Positions 51,394 through 61,093 of a DNA stretch of 64,000 nucleotides are shown here, piece by piece (position 1 is the stretch's first letter; every line of letters begins with the position of its first letter). Under the pieces are notes generated by a model. The model made no database searches. It saw only the letters and a program-made list of their open reading frames with translations, and had not been told where the DNA came from. The DNA is from Streptomyces sp. SID13726 (GTDB lineage Bacteria; Actinomycetota; Actinomycetes; Streptomycetales; Streptomycetaceae). Made by a program: the position numbers and the translations under genes. The stretch covers positions 248,001 to 312,000 of the forward strand of contig NZ_JAAGLY010000008.1 of the NCBI RefSeq assembly GCF_010548375.1, written 5' to 3'.

Positions 51394-52818
51394 ATGACCC
51401 ACGTGTCCGACGAAGCGGCCGAGGCACCCCTGCTCCACGCGCCCGGCCAGGTGGCCGCGCGGCCCACGAGCCATGCGCGCTTCCTGCTGTCCCACGCCCG
51501 CGAACTGCCCCCGGTGCTCCCGGTGTTGGCCGTGATCGCGCTTCTCGCACTGCCCCTCGGGCCCGGCGGTGAGGGCGGGGCCGGTCCCGCCGACGCGGTG
51601 TCCGCGCTGGCGGTGCTGTACTGCGTGCTGCGGCTGCTGCGGGACCGGCGGCGCCCGCTGTCCGTCGCGGCCGTCGTGCTGCTCGGCCTGCCGGTGGCCG
51701 GCCTCGCGGTCGCGGCGATGGGCGCGTCCTCGCCGGGCGAGGGGCTCACCGGCATGGGCCGCTACCTCCAGATCTTCGTGCTGGTCCCGGCGGCCGTCCT
51801 GCTGCTGATCCGCGGCCGGGCCGACTTCCGGCTGCTGGCCTGGGCGTTCGTGGGGCTCGCGCTGTGGCAGGGGACGATCGGCGTCCACCAGTTCCTGACC
51901 GGGACCGGCGCCTCCTACCAGGGTGAGGAGATCCGCGCGGTCGGCACCTTCGGGGCGCAGGACGTGATGGGGATGGCGACCGTCGTGTCGTTCGGTCTGG
52001 TGTGCGCGGTGGGTCTCGCGCTGGGCCGGACTCCCGTACGGCAGCGGGCGGTTGCCGCCTGCTGCGCGCTCGCCCTGCTGGTGCCGCTGGCGTTGTCCTT
52101 CAGCCGGGGCGCGTGGATCGCCACGGCGCTGACGCTGGTCGTCCAGCTCCTGCTGGCCGGTCTCAGGCGGGCGTTGAAGGTGGGCGCCGTGGTCGCCGCG
52201 CTCGGGGTGATCCTGGTCGGCGGCTTCGGCGTCGGCTCGGCGATGCTCCAGGAGCGGGTCGACAGCATCACCCAGGTCACCGACGCACCCGACCAGTCCG
52301 TGACCGACCGGTACACCATGTGGGCGGCGGCGGTCGGCATGTGGCGCGAACACCCGCTGACCGGCGTGGGGTTGAAGGGCTTCCCCGAGCACCGGGACGC
52401 GCACGCCTCGCTGGCGCTGTCCGCGGGCAGCGACACGGAGGGCGCGGGCGCGGCCTTCCGCAAGCAGCCGCTGCTGTCGCCTCACAACATGTACCTGCTG
52501 ATCCTCGCCGAACAGGGCCTGCTCGGGCTGCTGGCCCTCGCGGGCGGCTGGCTGGGCCTGCTGGTGTGCGGACTGCGCCGGCTGGTCCGGGTGCACCGCT
52601 CGGGCCCCGGCCTCGACTGCGCGCTGGTCGCCTGCGGCCTGCTGGTGTGGCAGCTGACCGACTTCGCGTACGCCGACATCGGCGGCCCCTCGACGGTCCT
52701 GACCGCGGTGTGCTTCGGCCTGGCGGCGTGGTGGGCGCTGGCCGGCCACGGGGGTGAGCAGGAGACCGGGGCACGGCAGCCCTCGACCGCTCGCGTCGAG
52801 AAGGCCGCGGCGCGGTGA
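51394..52818 (+). CDS. O-antigen ligase/Wzy-type polymerase
   Basis: 474 aa, polytopic: about ten hydrophobic segments (VLPVLAVIALLALPLGPGG, AVVLLGLPVAGLAVAAMGAS, YLQIFVLVPAAVLLLIRG, and more). The large loop has MWREHPLTGVGLKGFPEHRD and SPHNMYLLILAEQGLLGLLA, the HxPLTGxG and PHN motifs of the Wzy_C/RfaL family. It polymerises or ligates the lipid-linked units at the outer face. GTGA overlap with the flippase gene. Confidence 0.92.
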   Translation: MTHVSDEAAEAPLLHAPGQVAARPTSHARFLLSHARELPPVLPVLAVIALLALPLGPGGEGGAGPADAVSALAVLYCVLRLLRDRRRPLSVAAVVLLGLPVAGLAVAAMGASSPGEGLTGMGRYLQIFVLVPAAVLLLIRGRADFRLLAWAFVGLALWQGTIGVHQFLTGTGASYQGEEIRAVGTFGAQDVMGMATVVSFGLVCAVGLALGRTPVRQRAVAACCALALLVPLALSFSRGAWIATALTLVVQLLLAGLRRALKVGAVVAALGVILVGGFGVGSAMLQERVDSITQVTDAPDQSVTDRYTMWAAAVGMWREHPLTGVGLKGFPEHRDAHASLALSAGSDTEGAGAAFRKQPLLSPHNMYLLILAEQGLLGLLALAGGWLGLLVCGLRRLVRVHRSGPGLDCALVACGLLVWQLTDFAYADIGGPSTVLTAVCFGLAAWWALAGHGGEQETGARQPSTARVEKAAAR

Positions 52819-54629
52819 GGGTGAGGCCAGGCGGGACGCGGGGACCTCGCGTCGGGACTCCGCGGGGCATCGGCCGGGCTCGACCGGCACCGGGCCCGGC
52901 GGGTGCGCCCCGGCCGGCGGTGGACGAGGCGTCCGGCGAGGTCGGCGCGGTCGCCACCGAAACCGAGACCGAGACCGAAACAGCCGACACCTCCACCGGC
53001 ACCGTGGACCTGCCCCCCGTACCCCGCGCCGCCCCCGCCGAGCCCCCCGCCCCCGAACTCACCGCCGTCTCCCGCAAGTTCCTCGCCAAGGCCACCCTCG
53101 TCACCGCGGTCCTCTCCATCGCCGGTGCCCTCCTCGGACTGGTCCGGGACCAGGCCCTGGCCCGGCTCTTCGGGGCCGGCAGTGAGACGGACGCGTTCCT
53201 CGTCGCCTGGACCGTCCCGGAGTTCGCCTCCACGCTGCTGATCGAGGACGGGCTGGCGTTCGCGCTGATCCCGGCGTTCAGTCTGGCGCTGGCCAGGCGG
53301 GCGCAAGGGGCCCCGGGCGACCCGGTCCGCTCGCTGGTCGCGACCACCCTGCCCCGCCTCTCGCTCGCCTTCGTCGCCGTGTCCGCGCTGATCGTCGGCA
53401 CCGCGCCCTACCTCGTCGAGGCCCTGGCGCCCGGCCTGCCCGACCCGTCGCTCGCCGTCGACTGCACCCGTCTGACCGCGCTGTGCGTCCTGGGCTTCGG
53501 GCTCACCGGGTACTTCAGCGCGGCCCTGCGCGCGCACCGCCGGTTCGTGGCGCCCGCGGCGATCTACGTGGCGTACAACACCGGCATCATCACGGCGATG
53601 TTCGTCCTGGGCGGGCACTGGGGCGTGCGGTCGGCGGCGGTCGGTGTCGCGGTCGGCAGCGGACTGATGGCACTCATCCAACTTCCTTCCTTCGTACGGC
53701 AGTTGCGCCGCAGGAAGGTCCAGCAGCCGACGCCCGTCGAGGACACCGGGCAGCGCGCGGTGTCCGTCGCCCTCGTCGCCACGGTCCTGCTCTTCGCCCT
53801 GTGCCGGCAGTCCCAGGTCCTCATCGAGCGATTCCTCGCCTCCCCGCTTCCCGCCGGCGCCATCTCGCACCTGAACTACGCGCAGAAGGTCGCCCAGATC
53901 CCGATGACCCTCTCGCTGATGCTCTGCACGGTCACCTTCCCGGTGGTCGCCCGGGCACTGGCCGACGGTGACGTCGAGCGGGCCCGCACCCGGGTCGAGC
54001 GGGACCTCGCGCTCGCCGCCTGTCTCGTGCTGCTGGGCGCCGCCACGGTGATCGCGTGCGCCCCGCAGATCGTCGAACTCCTCTTCCAGCGGGGCGCGTT
54101 CACCGCCCGGGACACCACGGCCACCGCCGACGTCATGCGGGTGTACGCCCTCGGACTGCTCGGCCAGACCCTGACCGGCTGCCTGGTCCGCTCCTACTTC
54201 TCCGCGGGCCGCCCCACCTGGTACCCGGTCTCCGCAATGGCCGCCGGGATCGTCGTGACCTCCTGGGTCGGCGCCTGGACGGTCGGCTCCTGGGGCGTCC
54301 TCGGGATCGCCGCCGCCAACGCCTCCGGCATCACCGCCACCGCCGCCCTGCTGCTGGTCGGCATGGGCCGCCGCAGCGTCCCGATCCGCACCCGCCGGGT
54401 GCTGCGCGAGCTGAGCAGGCCGGTCCGCGCGGCGGTGGTCGCGACCCTGGCCGGCGCCTTCGTCGCGAGCCGCGCCGACACCCCCCTGACCGGCCTGCTC
54501 ACCGGCTCGGCCACGGTCCTCACCGCCTTCTCCCTTCTGGCCTGGGCCCTCGGCTCCCAGGGTTTCGCACCCGCACTCCAGTCCGTCCGCTCCGTCACAC
54601 GAAGGCTGACTCATGGCCGCACCCCTTGA
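52815..54629 (+). CDS. MurJ/MviN-like lipid flippase (Wzx role)
   Basis: 604 aa from GTG 52815, preceded by about 80 residues of Pro/Thr-rich, disordered N-terminus. The MviN/MurJ core follows: LGLVRDQALARLFGAGSETD, AWTVPEFASTLLIEDGLAF, FLASPLPAGAISHLNYAQKV, VELLFQRGAFTARDTTATAD, then further membrane segments. In this cluster it probably flips undecaprenyl-linked repeat units (Wzx function). Cell-wall MurJ itself is usually encoded elsewhere. Overlaps the deacetylase gene by 17 bases. Confidence 0.88.
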   Translation: MRVRPGGTRGPRVGTPRGIGRARPAPGPAGAPRPAVDEASGEVGAVATETETETETADTSTGTVDLPPVPRAAPAEPPAPELTAVSRKFLAKATLVTAVLSIAGALLGLVRDQALARLFGAGSETDAFLVAWTVPEFASTLLIEDGLAFALIPAFSLALARRAQGAPGDPVRSLVATTLPRLSLAFVAVSALIVGTAPYLVEALAPGLPDPSLAVDCTRLTALCVLGFGLTGYFSAALRAHRRFVAPAAIYVAYNTGIITAMFVLGGHWGVRSAAVGVAVGSGLMALIQLPSFVRQLRRRKVQQPTPVEDTGQRAVSVALVATVLLFALCRQSQVLIERFLASPLPAGAISHLNYAQKVAQIPMTLSLMLCTVTFPVVARALADGDVERARTRVERDLALAACLVLLGAATVIACAPQIVELLFQRGAFTARDTTATADVMRVYALGLLGQTLTGCLVRSYFSAGRPTWYPVSAMAAGIVVTSWVGAWTVGSWGVLGIAAANASGITATAALLLVGMGRRSVPIRTRRVLRELSRPVRAAVVATLAGAFVASRADTPLTGLLTGSATVLTAFSLLAWALGSQGFAPALQSVRSVTRRLTHGRTP

Positions 54630-55329
54630 ATCCACCCCGTGGATCGCGATGTACCACTCGGTGGGCGACTGCTCCGACGACCCCTACCGCATCACCGTCA
54701 CCCCCGACCGCCTCGACCGCCAGCTGTCCTGGCTGAGCCGCCGCGGCCTGCGGGGCGTCCCGGTGTCCGAACTGCTCGCCGCGCCCAGCCGCACGGGGCT
54801 GGTCGGGCTGACCTTCGACGACGGGTACGCCGACTTCCTCGACCACGCCCTGCCCGTGCTGGAGCGCCACGGGTTCGGCGCCACGCTCTTCGTGCTGCCC
54901 GGCCGGCTCGGCGGCGACAACGCCTGGGACCCGCTGGGCCCGCGCAAGCCGCTGCTCACCGCCGACGGCATCCGCGCGGCCGCCCGGGCCGGTGTCGAGA
55001 TCGGCTCGCACGGGCTGACCCACGTGGACCTGACGAAGGCGGACGACGTCCTGCTGCACAGCGAACTGACCGACAGCAGAAAGCTGTTGGAGGAGCTGAC
55101 CGACACCCCCGTCACCGGCTTCTGCTACCCCTACGGCACGATCGACCGGCGTGCGGTGGACGCCGTCCGGGAAGCCGGATACGCCTACGCCTGCGCCATC
55201 GACCCCGGCGGGATCGACAGCCCGCTCGCCCTGCCCCGCGTCCACATCGGGCAGAACGACACCGCCGTACGCCTCTTCCTCAAGTACCGGCTGCACCGGC
55301 TGCGCCGCCGCCCCGTCGAGGGGATCTGA
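54613..55329 (+). CDS. Polysaccharide deacetylase
   Basis: 238 aa. NodB-type motifs: MT1 LTFDDGYADF (residues about 68-77), MT2 IGSHGLTHVDLT, MT3 GFCYPYGTIDRR. The Asp-Asp and His-x3-His metal site is present. It removes N-acetyl or O-acetyl groups from the glycan. No signal peptide, so probably cytoplasmic or coupled to the membrane complex. A two-base gap separates it from the next glycosyltransferase. Confidence 0.92.
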   Translation: MAAPLESTPWIAMYHSVGDCSDDPYRITVTPDRLDRQLSWLSRRGLRGVPVSELLAAPSRTGLVGLTFDDGYADFLDHALPVLERHGFGATLFVLPGRLGGDNAWDPLGPRKPLLTADGIRAAARAGVEIGSHGLTHVDLTKADDVLLHSELTDSRKLLEELTDTPVTGFCYPYGTIDRRAVDAVREAGYAYACAIDPGGIDSPLALPRVHIGQNDTAVRLFLKYRLHRLRRRPVEGI

Positions 55330-55330
55330 G

Positions 55331-56485
55331 GTGCGGGCCCTCCATGTCATCACCGGCCTCGGGGTCGGCGGTGCCGAGCAGCAACTGCGGTTGCTGATCA
55401 GGCACTTGCCGGTCGACTGCGAGGTCGTCACGCTGACCAACCCGGGCCCGGTGGCCGACGGGCTGGCCGCCGACGGCGTGCGGGTGACGCACCTCGGGAT
55501 GGCCGGGAACCGGGACCTGGGCGCCCTGCCCCGGCTGGTCCGGCACATCCGGTCCGGCGGCTACGACCTCGTGCACACCCACCTCTACCGGGCCTGTGTC
55601 TACGGCCGCCTCGCCGCGCGTCTCGCGGGGGTCCGGGCGATCGTCGCCACCGAACACTCCCTCGGCGACTCGCAGATGGAGGGCCGCCGGCTCACCCAGG
55701 GGGTGCGCGGGCTCTACCTCGCCAGTGAGCGGCTGGGCCGGGCCACGGTCGCTGTCTCCCCCACGGTCGCCGACCGGCTGCGCCGCTGGGGCGTGCCCGC
55801 GCCCCGGATCGAGGTCGTCCCCAACGGCATCGACCTGGACCGCTTCCGCTTCGACCCGGCGAGCCGGCTGCGCACCCGCCAGCGGCTCGGCCTGCCGGAG
55901 ACGGCGTACGTCCTCGGCGGCGTCGGACGCCTCGCGCCCGGCAAGCGGTTCGACGTGCTGATCCACGCGTTGGCCCGGCTCCCGGAGATCTGCTGGCTGC
56001 TGCTGGTCGGCGGCGGCCCCGAGGAGCATCTCCTGCGGCGCGCCGCGCGCGAGGCGGGGGTGGCCGACCGGGTGCTGTTCACCGGCGAGCGCCCCTACCT
56101 CCCGGACGGCTCCCCCGGCCCCGACCTGCCGTCGCTCACCTCCGCGATGGACCTGCTGGTCTCGCCCTCCCCCGAGGAGGCGTTCGGTCTCGCGGCCGTC
56201 GAGGCGCTCGCGGCCGGGCTGCCGGTGCTCTACGCCTCCTGCCCGGCGATCGAGGACCTGCCTCCGCAGGCCGCGGCCGGAGCCATCCAGGTCCGCTGCG
56301 ATCCGGGCGCGTTCGCGCGTGCCGTCGCCGCGGCCCGCACCCGTGGCCCCGGCCCGCGCACCGCGCCCGACGCCGCGCACCACTACAGCATCACCCGCAG
56401 TGCCGCCCAGCTGATGGACGTCTACGCGGCCGCCGTGGCCGCCCCTTCCGTGTCCCCGTCACCCCAGGGAGCAAGTTCCCCATGA
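55331..56485 (+). CDS. Family 4 glycosyltransferase
   Basis: 384 aa from GTG 55331. VITGLGVGGAEQQLRLLI at the start is the acceptor-side GT-B glycine loop; LGGVGRLAPGKRFDVLIHAL and LLVSPSPEEAFGLAAVEALA are the donor domain with the E-x7-E motif. Second GT4 enzyme of the cluster. ATGA-type overlap with the chain-length gene. Confidence 0.92.
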   Translation: MRALHVITGLGVGGAEQQLRLLIRHLPVDCEVVTLTNPGPVADGLAADGVRVTHLGMAGNRDLGALPRLVRHIRSGGYDLVHTHLYRACVYGRLAARLAGVRAIVATEHSLGDSQMEGRRLTQGVRGLYLASERLGRATVAVSPTVADRLRRWGVPAPRIEVVPNGIDLDRFRFDPASRLRTRQRLGLPETAYVLGGVGRLAPGKRFDVLIHALARLPEICWLLLVGGGPEEHLLRRAAREAGVADRVLFTGERPYLPDGSPGPDLPSLTSAMDLLVSPSPEEAFGLAAVEALAAGLPVLYASCPAIEDLPPQAAAGAIQVRCDPGAFARAVAAARTRGPGPRTAPDAAHHYSITRSAAQLMDVYAAAVAAPSVSPSPQGASSP

Positions 56486-57150
56486 CCTCCGCAACCGACA
56501 ACAGCCCCCGCCGCCCCTCCCCGCTGGCCCGCGTCAAGTCCCTCCCGCCGTGGTCCCTTATCGCGGCCGGCGCCGTCGCCGGCGGACTCCTCGGCGGGGT
56601 CTACGGCCTCGCCCAGCCGCCCGTGTACACGGCCACGGCGTACGTCGTCGCCGTACCGACCGAGAAGTCGGACTCGGCGTCCGCGCTCGGTTTCGCGCAG
56701 GCCTACGGCCGGGTCGCCACCCAGGTCGCGGTGCTCGGGGACGCCCAGGTGTGGGCCGGGGTGCCGGTGAGGACGCTCAAGTCCAGTGTGCAGACGGCGA
56801 CTTCGCCGGACGCCCCGATGGTCTCCATCACGGCCACCTCGGCCCGCCCCGACCTGGCCGCCGACATGGCCAACGCGGTCTCCCGCGCCCTGACCCGGCA
56901 CGCGAACGACACCAAGAGCGCGACCAACGTCGAGCTCCAGCAGTTCGCCCGTGCCACCAAGCCCACCGAGCCGTCCTCGGCCTCCCCGGCGGTGACGGGC
57001 CTGGTCGGGGCGAGCGCGGGCGGGCTGCTCGGCGGCCTGGTGCTGCTGGCCCGGCCGCGACGCTCCGGCGCCGACCGGGACCGGGACCGGGGCCGCCCGG
57101 CGGCGGTACCGGCACCGGCCGTCGCCGCCGAAGCCCACGGACAGCTGTGA
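56482..57150 (+). CDS. Wzz-type chain-length/assembly protein
   Basis: 222 aa. An N-terminal membrane segment (WSLIAAGAVAGGLLGGVYGL), an external domain (YTATAYVVAVPTEKSD, SITATSARPDLAADMANAVS) and a C-terminal membrane segment (GLVGASAGGLLGGLVLLARP) followed by an Arg/Asp-rich tail. This is the Wzz/CapA topology. No fused or separate Wzc-type tyrosine kinase is present in the cluster, so chain-length control is of the simple kind. Confidence 0.85.
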   Translation: MTSATDNSPRRPSPLARVKSLPPWSLIAAGAVAGGLLGGVYGLAQPPVYTATAYVVAVPTEKSDSASALGFAQAYGRVATQVAVLGDAQVWAGVPVRTLKSSVQTATSPDAPMVSITATSARPDLAADMANAVSRALTRHANDTKSATNVELQQFARATKPTEPSSASPAVTGLVGASAGGLLGGLVLLARPRRSGADRDRDRGRPAAVPAPAVAAEAHGQL

Positions 57151-58259
57151 CGTACACGACCCACCTCGTCACCGACGAGCGGACCTTCGCCGAACTGGGC
57201 CCCGAGTGGGCCGAGTTGTACCGCAGATGCGAGGCCGCGACCCCGTTCCAGAGCCATGCCTGGCTGCACTCCTGGTGGCTGTCGTACGGCAGGCCCGGGC
57301 GGCTCAGGCTGGTGCTGGTCCGGCACGAGGGCGAACTGGTCGCCGCCGCCCCGCTGATGCGGGTGGGCCGCCCGGTGCCGTCCCTCGTGCCGCTGGGCGG
57401 GGCGATCTCCGACTACGGGGACGTCCTGCTGGACGACGCACGCGGCGAGGAGGTGGTGGCCGCGCTCACCGAGGGCCTCGCGGCCGCCGCCCGCACCGCC
57501 CTGGTCGACTTCCGCGAGGTGCGCCCGGGCGGCGCGGCCGAGCGGATCTACGACCACTGGAGCGGGCCCCGGCGCCGGGTGGGCGACTCGGTCTGCCTGG
57601 AGCTGCCCGCCGTACCCATGGACGAACTGGTCGCGCGGCTGCCGTCGGCCAAGGCCCAGCAGCGGGTCCGCGCCAAGCTGCGCAAGCTGACCTCGCTCGG
57701 GGTCGAGCGGCATGTCGTGGAGCCGGACGAGGTGGACAAGGCGCTGCGTCGGCTCATCGAGCTGCACCAGCTCCAGTGGCAGGGGCGGAAGGTGACGTCG
57801 GAGCATCTGCGGCCGCGGTTCTGCGACCACCTGGTGCGTTCGGTCGGCCCGATGGTGCGCTCCGGGGACGCGGTGGTCACCGAGTTCCGGCTGGCGGACG
57901 ACGTGGTGGCCGTCGATCTGACGCTGCTGTCGCGGCGGCTCGCGGGCGGCTATCTCTACGGCGCCCATCCGCGGCTGCGCGAGCGCAAGGCGGACGTGGC
58001 GGTGATGCTGCTCGACGCGTGCGCCGAGCACACCCGTGAGGGCGGGCGCGGCACGCTGAGCCTGCTGCGCGGCAACGAGCCGTACAAGCTGCACTGGCGG
58101 CCCGAACCCGTCGTCAACCAGCGGCTGTTGCTGGCCAGGAAGCACACGGCCCCGCTGCTGGGCGCGGTCGTCTGTGACGTGGCCGCGCGGCGGCGGGGCA
58201 AGGAGCTGCTGCTGCGCTGGAACGAGCGGAGGGAACATGCCGGTGGCGGCAGGTCCTGA
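57147..58259 (+). CDS. CelD/BcsL-type GNAT acetyltransferase
   Basis: 370 aa from GTG 57147. An N-terminal part with FQSHAWLHSWWLSYGRPG, and a C-terminal GNAT-like domain (VTEFRLADDVVAVDLTLLSR, GGYLYGAHPRLRERKADVAV, GRGTLSLLRGNEPYKLHWRP). This family is common in polysaccharide clusters and probably acetylates or otherwise acylates the sugars. Ends just before a convergent hairpin. Confidence 0.88.
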   Translation: MTYTTHLVTDERTFAELGPEWAELYRRCEAATPFQSHAWLHSWWLSYGRPGRLRLVLVRHEGELVAAAPLMRVGRPVPSLVPLGGAISDYGDVLLDDARGEEVVAALTEGLAAAARTALVDFREVRPGGAAERIYDHWSGPRRRVGDSVCLELPAVPMDELVARLPSAKAQQRVRAKLRKLTSLGVERHVVEPDEVDKALRRLIELHQLQWQGRKVTSEHLRPRFCDHLVRSVGPMVRSGDAVVTEFRLADDVVAVDLTLLSRRLAGGYLYGAHPRLRERKADVAVMLLDACAEHTREGGRGTLSLLRGNEPYKLHWRPEPVVNQRLLLARKHTAPLLGAVVCDVAARRRGKELLLRWNERREHAGGGRS

Positions 58260-58279
58260 GAGGGCCTGCCGCCACCGGC
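58239..58279. terminator. Bidirectional terminator
   Basis: A 15-bp perfect stem (GCCGGTGGCGGCAGG with CCTGCCGCCACCGGC) with an 11-base loop, overlapping the end of the acetyltransferase gene and facing the end of the glycosidase gene. Confidence 0.88.
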
Positions 58280-58287
58280 CGGCGCGG

Positions 58288-59607
58288 CTACCGGTTGCGG
58301 GAGAACCAGTCGAAGCGCAGACAGAGCTTCCCGCCGAGCCAGTACTCCACCCAGTCGCCCAGTTGCAGCGGCGAGCAGTCCGGCGGGGTCGTCGGCGTGG
58401 TGGGCGGCTTGGTGGGTTCGGTGGGCGGTGCGGTCGGCGGGGTCGTCGGCTCGGTGGGCTTGGTCGGCTCCGTGGTCGGCTCACCGGTGCGGCCGAAGAG
58501 CACGGACCGGTAGACCGCGGACGACTTGGGGTTGGACGAGCACTGCCACACCCCGTGCGGGCAGTAGTCGGTCAACGTGTTGTACAGCGGCTTGTGCTCG
58601 TCCATCCAGGCGAGCATGCGCTTCATGTACTCGGCGTTGTCGCCGTTGCGGAAAAGGCCCCATTCGGGATACGAGATGGGCTTTCCGTGCGCCTTGGCGA
58701 AATCGACGTGCTCCTGAAGGCCGTACGGCTCCTTGATCTGCTCGTCGAAGGTGAGCCCCGACGGCTGGTCGTAGGAATCCATTCCCACGATGTCGACGGT
58801 GTCGTCACCGGGATAGCACTGGGTCCACGGAACGGCGTCCCGGCCGCGGGTCGGGGTGAAGTCGAACTTGAACTTCTGGCCCGGCACCGACCGCATGGTG
58901 GTGACGATCCGGTTCCAGTACTTCTTCCAGGACTCCGGGTCAGGGCCGCAGCGGTGGGTGTACGTGGTGCCGTTCATCTCCCAGCCGAGCACGATCACCG
59001 TGTCCGGCACCTTCAGCTCGACCAGGTGCTCGGCGAGGGTGCGGTAGTGCTCGTCGAACTGGCCGGCCGCGCCCCGGCGCAGCAGCATCCGGACCTCGGC
59101 GTCGGAGACGTGCTCCTCGTTGCGCTCCAGCATCGGGACGTTGAGGACGAGCATCCGGTCCGCGCGTTCGTTGCGCCAGTCCGCCCAGATGTCCAGGAAA
59201 CCGGGCCTGCCCTCGATGTTGCTCCAGCGGTCGCCGGGCAGATAGGTGTGGCCGACGCGCAGGTCGGCGTTGCCCAGCCAGGCGCTCAGCTCGGCCATCC
59301 GGGAGATCCCGCGGGCGCCGTAGTCGAGGTAGGCGCCGAAGGCCGGCACGTCCTTCGACGTCACGGGCTCGACCGGCTTCACGGGCTCCACCGGCGTCAC
59401 CGGGGCCGGTGTGAGCGCGGGTTCGGCCGGCACGGCGGGGGCCTGCGGGGGCTCGGGGACGGGTGTGACGGCGGGAGTCGGAGCGGGAGGATCGCCGACC
59501 ACCCCCACGGCGAAACCCGGACCCGACGCCAGGGCGGCCGACGCGGCCACTGTCACCGCGATGAACGCCAGCCGTCCGGTACGAGCCCGTCTCTGCTGTG
59601 AGTCCAT
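58288..59607 (-). CDS. Secreted family 26-like glycoside hydrolase
   Basis: 439 aa from ATG 59607 with GGAG. A signal peptide (TGRLAFIAVTVAASAALASG) is followed by a Pro/Val-rich linker (residues about 45-90). The catalytic domain has acid/base Glu in VLGWEMNGTTYTH and nucleophile Glu in SYPEWGLFRNGD, as in GH26 beta-mannanases and related enzymes. A Thr/Pro linker and a short Cys-containing C-terminal piece follow. It faces the synthesis genes and probably trims or releases the polymer outside the cell. Confidence 0.9.
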   Translation of the reverse strand: MDSQQRRARTGRLAFIAVTVAASAALASGPGFAVGVVGDPPAPTPAVTPVPEPPQAPAVPAEPALTPAPVTPVEPVKPVEPVTSKDVPAFGAYLDYGARGISRMAELSAWLGNADLRVGHTYLPGDRWSNIEGRPGFLDIWADWRNERADRMLVLNVPMLERNEEHVSDAEVRMLLRRGAAGQFDEHYRTLAEHLVELKVPDTVIVLGWEMNGTTYTHRCGPDPESWKKYWNRIVTTMRSVPGQKFKFDFTPTRGRDAVPWTQCYPGDDTVDIVGMDSYDQPSGLTFDEQIKEPYGLQEHVDFAKAHGKPISYPEWGLFRNGDNAEYMKRMLAWMDEHKPLYNTLTDYCPHGVWQCSSNPKSSAVYRSVLFGRTGEPTTEPTKPTEPTTPPTAPPTEPTKPPTTPTTPPDCSPLQLGDWVEYWLGGKLCLRFDWFSRNR

Positions 59608-59755
59608 TCCTGCTCCTTTCTCCACTCTCGCGATGTACGGAAAGTCTTTCGACTAACTGACACTCAGTCATATCAATATGAATTCCGCCACCGTGCTTAC
59701 GGCTTTCGAGTGCTGCGATGGTCCGCACGAGTGAACCGACCCGAAGGAATAGCCC

Positions 59756-61093
59756 GTGTCGCTGTTCGACACCCGAGTCCCCGCCGTACTGCTGCGGATC
59801 GACCGGAATCCCTTTCACCACGGCACGCTGGGCGCCGTGCGTTCGCTCGGCAGGGCGGGCGTCGAGGTGCACGTGGTCGCCGACTGCGCGGGGAGTCCGG
59901 TCCGGGGCTCCCGCTTCGTACGGCAACTGCACCCCCCGCCGTCCCCGGGCGCGTCCCCCGGTGACATCGCGGCCGTGCTGCGCCGGGTCGCGGCCCGGAT
60001 CCCGCACCCGGCCGTACTGGTCCCGATGGACGACGCGAGCGCCGTCGCGGTGGGCGTGCTGCGCGAGGAACTGGCCCCCACCTATCTACTGCCGCAGCAG
60101 CCCGGGGCACTGTCCGAGCGGGTGGCGGACAAGGCGGAACTGGCCGAGGTGTGCGCGGCGGTGGGCGTCCCGCACCCGGTGACGCTGGTCCCGGAGAGCG
60201 CCGACCAGGCGGCCGCGATGGCCTGGCGGCTGGGGCTGCCGGTGGTTGCCAAGTGGAGCCGCCCCTGGCTGCTGCCGGTGGACGGCGGGCTGCGCAGCAC
60301 GGTCGTGGTGCGCTCCACCCAGCAGGCCCGCGAGCTGTATCTGCGCAGCGGGGAGGCGGGCAGCCGGCTGCTGCTCCAGGAGTTCCTGCCGCCGAACCCG
60401 GACGGCGACTGGTTCTTCCACGGGTACGCCGACCGCTCCGGGACCGTCCGCGCGGGCGGTCCCGGCGTCAAGGAGCTGTCCTGGCCGCGCGGCGCCGGTC
60501 TGACGGCGGTGGGGCACTGGCGGTCCGGCCCCCGGGTGACGGCGCTCGCCGAGCGGCTGGTCGACGCCCTGGGCTATCGCGGCATCCTCGACCTCGACTT
60601 CCGCCGCTGCGGCACGAGCGGCGACTACCACCTGCTGGACTTCAACCCGCGGCCCGGCGCCCAGTTCCGGCTCTTCACCGACTCCGCGGACCTGGACGTC
60701 GTACGCGCGCTGCACCTGGACCTGACCCACCGTCCGCTGCCGGACGGCGAGCCGCGGCCCGGGCGGGCGTTCGTGGTGGAGAACTACGCGCCGCTGACCG
60801 CGCTGCGCCGGGCGCCCGCCGGCCGCGAGCTGGCCTGGTACGCGGCGGATGACCGGGGCCCCGGCCGGGCGATGTGGGCGCTGTGGGCCCGCCATGTGAC
60901 CCGGCGGCTGCTCGACCGGGCGCGCCGGGTCTTCGCGCGCCGCGGACGGCAGGAGCCGGCGCAGGTGATCCGGCAGGGCAGCGCACCCGTGGCGTCCCTG
61001 ACCGACCTGACCGCGCAGACCGAGTTCTCCGACCTGACCTCACCGGCCGGTTTCTCCGACCTTCCCGGTGATGAGAAAGCGAGCAGTTGCTGA
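59756..61093 (+). CDS. ATP-grasp carboxylate-amine ligase
   Basis: 445 aa from GTG 59756. The N-terminal pre-ATP-grasp domain has HGTLGAVRSLGRAGVEVHVV; the ATP-grasp core has VVAKWSRPWLL, LLLQEFLPPNPDGDWFFHGY and HLLDFNPRPGAQFRLF (metal-binding Asn). Such enzymes join an amino acid or similar amine to a carboxylate, here possibly on an acidic sugar of the polymer. TGATG overlap with the flavoprotein gene. Confidence 0.88.
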   Translation: MSLFDTRVPAVLLRIDRNPFHHGTLGAVRSLGRAGVEVHVVADCAGSPVRGSRFVRQLHPPPSPGASPGDIAAVLRRVAARIPHPAVLVPMDDASAVAVGVLREELAPTYLLPQQPGALSERVADKAELAEVCAAVGVPHPVTLVPESADQAAAMAWRLGLPVVAKWSRPWLLPVDGGLRSTVVVRSTQQARELYLRSGEAGSRLLLQEFLPPNPDGDWFFHGYADRSGTVRAGGPGVKELSWPRGAGLTAVGHWRSGPRVTALAERLVDALGYRGILDLDFRRCGTSGDYHLLDFNPRPGAQFRLFTDSADLDVVRALHLDLTHRPLPDGEPRPGRAFVVENYAPLTALRRAPAGRELAWYAADDRGPGRAMWALWARHVTRRLLDRARRVFARRGRQEPAQVIRQGSAPVASLTDLTAQTEFSDLTSPAGFSDLPGDEKASSC